Part shown: piece after piece, positions 22,271-22,988 of the stretch
How positions within the stretch are numbered: position 1 is the stretch's first letter
Layout: every line of letters begins with the position of its first letter
From: UBA5794 sp965368815
Lineage (GTDB): Bacteria > Actinomycetota > Acidimicrobiia > Spongiisociales > UBA5794
Assembly (NCBI GenBank): GCA_965368815.1
Contig: CBDUOH010000030.1
Location: 1 to 22,988, forward strand
Reading direction: 5' to 3'
DNA: 22,988 bases
Made by a program: the position numbers and the translations under genes
Notes under the pieces: generated by a model
The model's input: the letters and a program-made list of their open reading frames with translations, nothing else
Database searches by the model: none
What the model was told of the DNA's origin: nothing

Positions 22271-22988
22271 ATGAGAACCAGCTCAACAAAGCTGGGACGC
22301 GTGCTCTCACTGCTTGCGGTGTTGGCGTTGATTCTTTCTGCATGCAGCAGTACGTCGGAAGACACGACGACCACAGTTGCAGGTGCAGAGGACACAACGA
22401 CAACCACGGCCGCAACGCCGGGTGACACGACGACCACAACTGCCGGAGAGGCAGTCGGAGGCATCCTCAAAGTGGGTGTCCAGAACGACGTGCAGGCCTG
22501 GGATTCCAGCCGCCTGCAGGGTGTTCTGTTCCCGTTCCACAGGAACCTGTACGACACGTTGGCAGACTACGAGGATGGCCTGAACGCCATGCCACGTCTG
22601 GCCACCGGTTGGACGATCAGCGATGCCCAGGATTCCATAACGATCACCTTGCGTGACGATGTGGTGTTCCATTCCGGCCGCGGGTTCACAGCTGAAGATG
22701 TGGCAGCGAACCTTGCCTACTTCATCGATCCCGAGACGGGGAACCAGGTCTACGGACCGACTTCCGGTGTCGTAGCGGACTGGGAAGTGACCGGTCCATA
22801 CGAGATCGTTGTCAACTTCCAGCGTCCGACGGCTGAACTCCAGATCACCGACCTGCTCACCTCGTGGGCAATGGGCGACCCTGAGTTCTTCGCTGACTAC
22901 GCGACCACAGCAAACGGCACAGGACCATTCAAGATGGTCGAGTGGGTGCCTGGTGAGAGCGTCACGCTTGAAGCCAACACCGACTACT
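22271..22988 (+). CDS. ABC transporter substrate-binding lipoprotein (family 5), partial
   Basis: Starts at ATG 22271 with GAAAGGAA upstream and stays open to the window end, giving 239 residues of a protein usually about 500-600 long. A basic start (MRTSSTKLGR), a hydrophobic core and the lipobox LSAC give lipid-modified Cys25, so the mature protein is membrane-anchored on the outside. A Thr-rich linker follows (residues 31-60). The family 5 domain then begins with GGILKVGVQNDV, with LYDTLADYEDGLNAMPRLATGW, TLRDDVVFHSGRGFTAEDVAANLAYF and GTGPFKMVEWVPGE, all typical of peptide/nickel binding proteins. It should supply solute to the permeases and ATPases of the two arms. Only the 5' part is present, so substrate prediction is limited. 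Confidence 0.95.
   Translation, partial: MRTSSTKLGRVLSLLAVLALILSACSSTSEDTTTTVAGAEDTTTTTAATPGDTTTTTAGEAVGGILKVGVQNDVQAWDSSRLQGVLFPFHRNLYDTLADYEDGLNAMPRLATGWTISDAQDSITITLRDDVVFHSGRGFTAEDVAANLAYFIDPETGNQVYGPTSGVVADWEVTGPYEIVVNFQRPTAELQITDLLTSWAMGDPEFFADYATTANGTGPFKMVEWVPGESVTLEANTDY
22361..22438 (+). repeat. in-frame repeat coding the Thr-rich linker
   Basis: GACACGACGACCACA occurs exactly at 22361-22375 and 22424-22438, 63 bases (21 codons) apart, with a degenerate third copy at 22391-22407. Together they code three DTTTT-type units of about 10 residues between the lipid-anchored Cys and the folded domain. Confidence 0.7.

Overview
The window is GC-rich and densely coded, with mostly 4-base overlaps or gaps under 100 bases. 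It shows GTG starts, weakly conserved TAnnnT-like -10 boxes and a lipoprotein with a Thr-rich linker after its lipobox. This suggests an actinobacterium, possibly of the Acidimicrobiia; the phylum call is moderate and the class call is weak. I see no tRNA, rRNA, CRISPR array, insertion sequence or phage gene.

Region 1 (about 200-8900, all plus strand): PEP synthase (ppsA) overlaps its regulatory kinase/phosphatase (ppsR). Next come a family III CoA-transferase and a CitE-type acyl-CoA lyase, then a DSD1/D-threonine-aldolase-like PLP enzyme with a zinc-type His-x-Cys, a threonine-synthase/dehydratase-like PLP enzyme, and an aspartoacylase/succinylglutamate desuccinylase-like zinc hydrolase. 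Region 2 (9030-11841, minus strand): SDR oxidoreductase, M81 (MlrC-like) metallopeptidase and RidA. Region 3 (12188-16054, plus strand, divergent from region 2): 2-oxoacid dehydrogenase E1 beta, E1 alpha, a free-standing 79-residue lipoyl domain, a second SDR, a cupin and a second Rid protein. The 346-base divergent control region between regions 2 and 3 holds a perfect dyad, a 60-base-spaced direct repeat and a good sigma-70-type promoter. Region 4 (16113 to the end): a peptide-type ABC transporter split over two divergent arms. The two ATPases and an N-acyl-D-amino-acid deacylase are on the minus strand. The two permeases and a lipoprotein substrate-binding protein, cut by the window end, are on the plus strand.

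Taken together (inference), this looks like a catabolic island for peptide-like or N-acylated amino-acid compounds, with a D-amino-acid flavour: import, deacylation or peptide cleavage, PLP-dependent elimination to 2-oxoacids with Rid proteins clearing reactive imines, then oxidative decarboxylation by the E1/lipoyl system. PEP synthase with its regulator would return pyruvate to gluconeogenesis. The most unusual item is the E1 beta/E1 alpha/lipoyl-domain set, which has no E2 acyltransferase and no E3 here and is joined instead to an SDR, a cupin and a Rid protein lacking the usual catalytic arginine.
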